From: Liquidambar formosana
Lineage: Eukaryota > Streptophyta > Magnoliopsida > Saxifragales > Altingiaceae
Direction: 5' to 3'
Length of the DNA stretch: 64,000 nt
Assembly (NCBI GenBank): GCA_039720395.1
Contig: CM077834.1
Location: 3,120,607 to 3,184,606 of the forward strand
Shown here: one piece after another, positions 63,756 through 64,000 of the stretch
How the letters are laid out: every line of letters starts with the position of its first letter
Position numbering within the stretch: the first letter of the stretch is position 1
Notes under the pieces: generated by a model
Told to the model about the DNA's origin: nothing
The model's input: only the letters and a program-made list of their open reading frames with translations
Database searches by the model: none
Program-made: the position numbers and the translations under genes

Positions 63756-64000
63756 TACATACAAATATATTTATATATATTAGATTTCCAATGCAAAACA
63801 GACCTAACCTTCATGTTGGAGAGCAGAACCGGCGACTCCAGAAACGACGTCGGACTCAGCCCAGGAGGGATCGTGATACACGCCGACCTCGAGATCGGAA
63901 GCTTCGCCGGCGACATCAGCTTGTACCTCGCGCCGTTCCATCCTCCTCCTCCTCCTCCGCCGCCGCCGCCGCCGCCGCCGACCTCCGAGTTTGACGGCAA
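56732..64000 (-). CDS. WRKY20: Group I WRKY transcription factor, WRKY20-like (5' end beyond window)
   Basis: Six coding exons on the minus strand: 64000-63809 (open at the window edge), 61842-61657, 60963-60432, 60311-60146, 60056-59898 and 57230-56732, with consistent phases; 577 residues visible. Order: Gly run, the conserved block [20 protein letters not shown] with [18 protein letters not shown], the [12 protein letters not shown]-motif region, first WRKY domain ([20 protein letters not shown], then C-x4-C and HDH), the basic link [12 protein letters not shown], and second WRKY domain ([22 protein letters not shown] with CPVRKHVER...HNH) split by the conserved R-type intron. Both WRKYGQK heptads and all zinc ligands are present, so both domains should be folded. 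Such proteins bind W-box DNA (TTGACC/T) in stress, sugar and defence control. Motif order fits WRKY20/SUSIBA2 best. Introns of 2.67 kb (before exon 6) and 1.97 kb (after exon 1) carry repeats. Confidence 0.93.
57804..58398. mobile_element. MULE-like MITE in WRKY intron, 595 bp, 10 bp target duplication
   Basis: Flanked by AGCTCTTGAA at 57794-57803 and 58399-58408. The ends (AGGAAACATGGACAC and the inverse of GTGTCTGTGCTTCTT) are imperfect inverted repeats. Subterminal DNA is packed with GACACG/CGTGTC motifs. The interior has a direct duplication of about 75 bp (TTTTGTGATTTTTGTTTTAA at about 58110 and 58195) with AT runs. Not coding; the open frames here are repeats of CGTGTC. Confidence 0.75.
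58602..58803 (+). mobile_element. tRNA-like SINE in the same WRKY intron
   Basis: A box TAGCACAGTTGG near 58609 and a B-box-like region AGGTGACTTCAACTC near 58646, ending in TTATCC plus an A tail. Target duplications AACTTGTT flank it at 58594-58601 and 58804-58811. It lies antisense to the WRKY transcript. Confidence 0.75.
62911..63830. repeat. Triplicated intronic segment, including a second copy of the exon 1 splice donor
   Basis: Units begin with TCAAGTATCA at 62911, 63249 and 63486 and share AACAGCAGA, TTCCTCATTCCTC-like, CGACCAAA, CCTTACGATTCAAAA and CTTTTCTCCGCAACCAAACA. Units 1 and 3 extend through a TG/CA microsatellite into AGATTT..ATGCAAAA.AGACC, which in unit 3 is the exon 1/intron 1 junction (63809/63808). 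Unit 1 therefore carries a decoy donor (ATGAAG|GTCAGG on the minus strand, 63219/63218). Confidence 0.8.
63713..63752. repeat. (CA)n microsatellite
   Basis: About 20 CA units, followed by CATA repeats, about 60 bases inside intron 1 from the exon 1 donor of the WRKY gene. Confidence 0.9.

Noticed and set aside
1..64000. CRISPR arrays, bacterial operons or phage-like systems
   Set aside because: No regularly spaced identical repeats with unique spacers. All recognised genes are plant nuclear genes, most of them with GT-AG introns.

Overview
The window is nuclear DNA of a flowering plant, most likely a eudicot and perhaps a woody one. The evidence is AT-rich intergenic DNA, GT-AG introns, plant-specific gene families (WRKY, GRAS, mTERF, plant CCCH/RRM proteins) and a dense load of small non-autonomous transposons (Helitrons, foldback MITEs, tRNA-like SINEs). 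The species cannot be named from sequence alone.

Layout. The first 291 bases hold the N-terminus of a minus-strand armadillo/HEAT-like protein that continues off the left edge. About 18 kb of gene-poor DNA follows, rich in transposons: a 1.5 kb Helitron (2712-4235) with nested foldback elements, a 333 bp mini-Helitron (10078-10410), a SINE with an 18 bp target duplication (about 11217-11378), and a 545 bp inverted-repeat element with a 9 bp duplication (15570-16114). At 19767-23150 (+) lies a seven-exon gene for a CCCH zinc-finger/LOTUS/RRM RNA-binding protein of the AtC3H46 group. Its second coding exon carries one extra base that would truncate the protein before the RRM. At 27393-30488 (-) is an intact five-exon plastid mTERF gene resembling mTERF9. 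At 32557-34199 (+) is a four-exon gene for a small, probably plastid, membrane-anchored DnaJ-type zinc-finger protein, followed by a 213 bp tandem duplication and a SINE. At 43073-44713 (+) is an intronless GRAS gene of the PAT1 branch.

From about 45 to 56.5 kb the sequence is a patchwork of segmental duplications. It contains one open copy (47766-48602, -) and one frameshifted copy (45062-45667, -) of a stand-alone domain otherwise known as the C-terminal, PARP-fold-like half of plant C2H2 proteins. It also contains three related non-coding segments (46.5-47.6, 50.8-53.0 and 53.8-56.4 kb). Two of these carry reciprocal transposon insertions, so each supplies the empty site of the other. The right end (56732-64000, -) is most of a group I WRKY gene resembling WRKY20, with six coding exons. 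The intron splitting its second WRKY domain holds a MULE-like element and a SINE. Its first intron holds a triplicated segment that includes a second copy of the exon 1 splice donor.

The genes do not form a pathway. They are independent nuclear genes for RNA binding, plastid gene expression, a plastid zinc-finger protein, and light, hormone or stress transcription factors. No phage, CRISPR or bacterial-type system is present. The most unusual material is the orphan PARP-like duplicate pair, the CCCH frameshift, the duplicated WRKY splice donor and the nested transposons with a 64 bp perfect palindrome. Exon structures were read by eye from splice signals, reading phase and family similarity; no alignment or transcript data were available.
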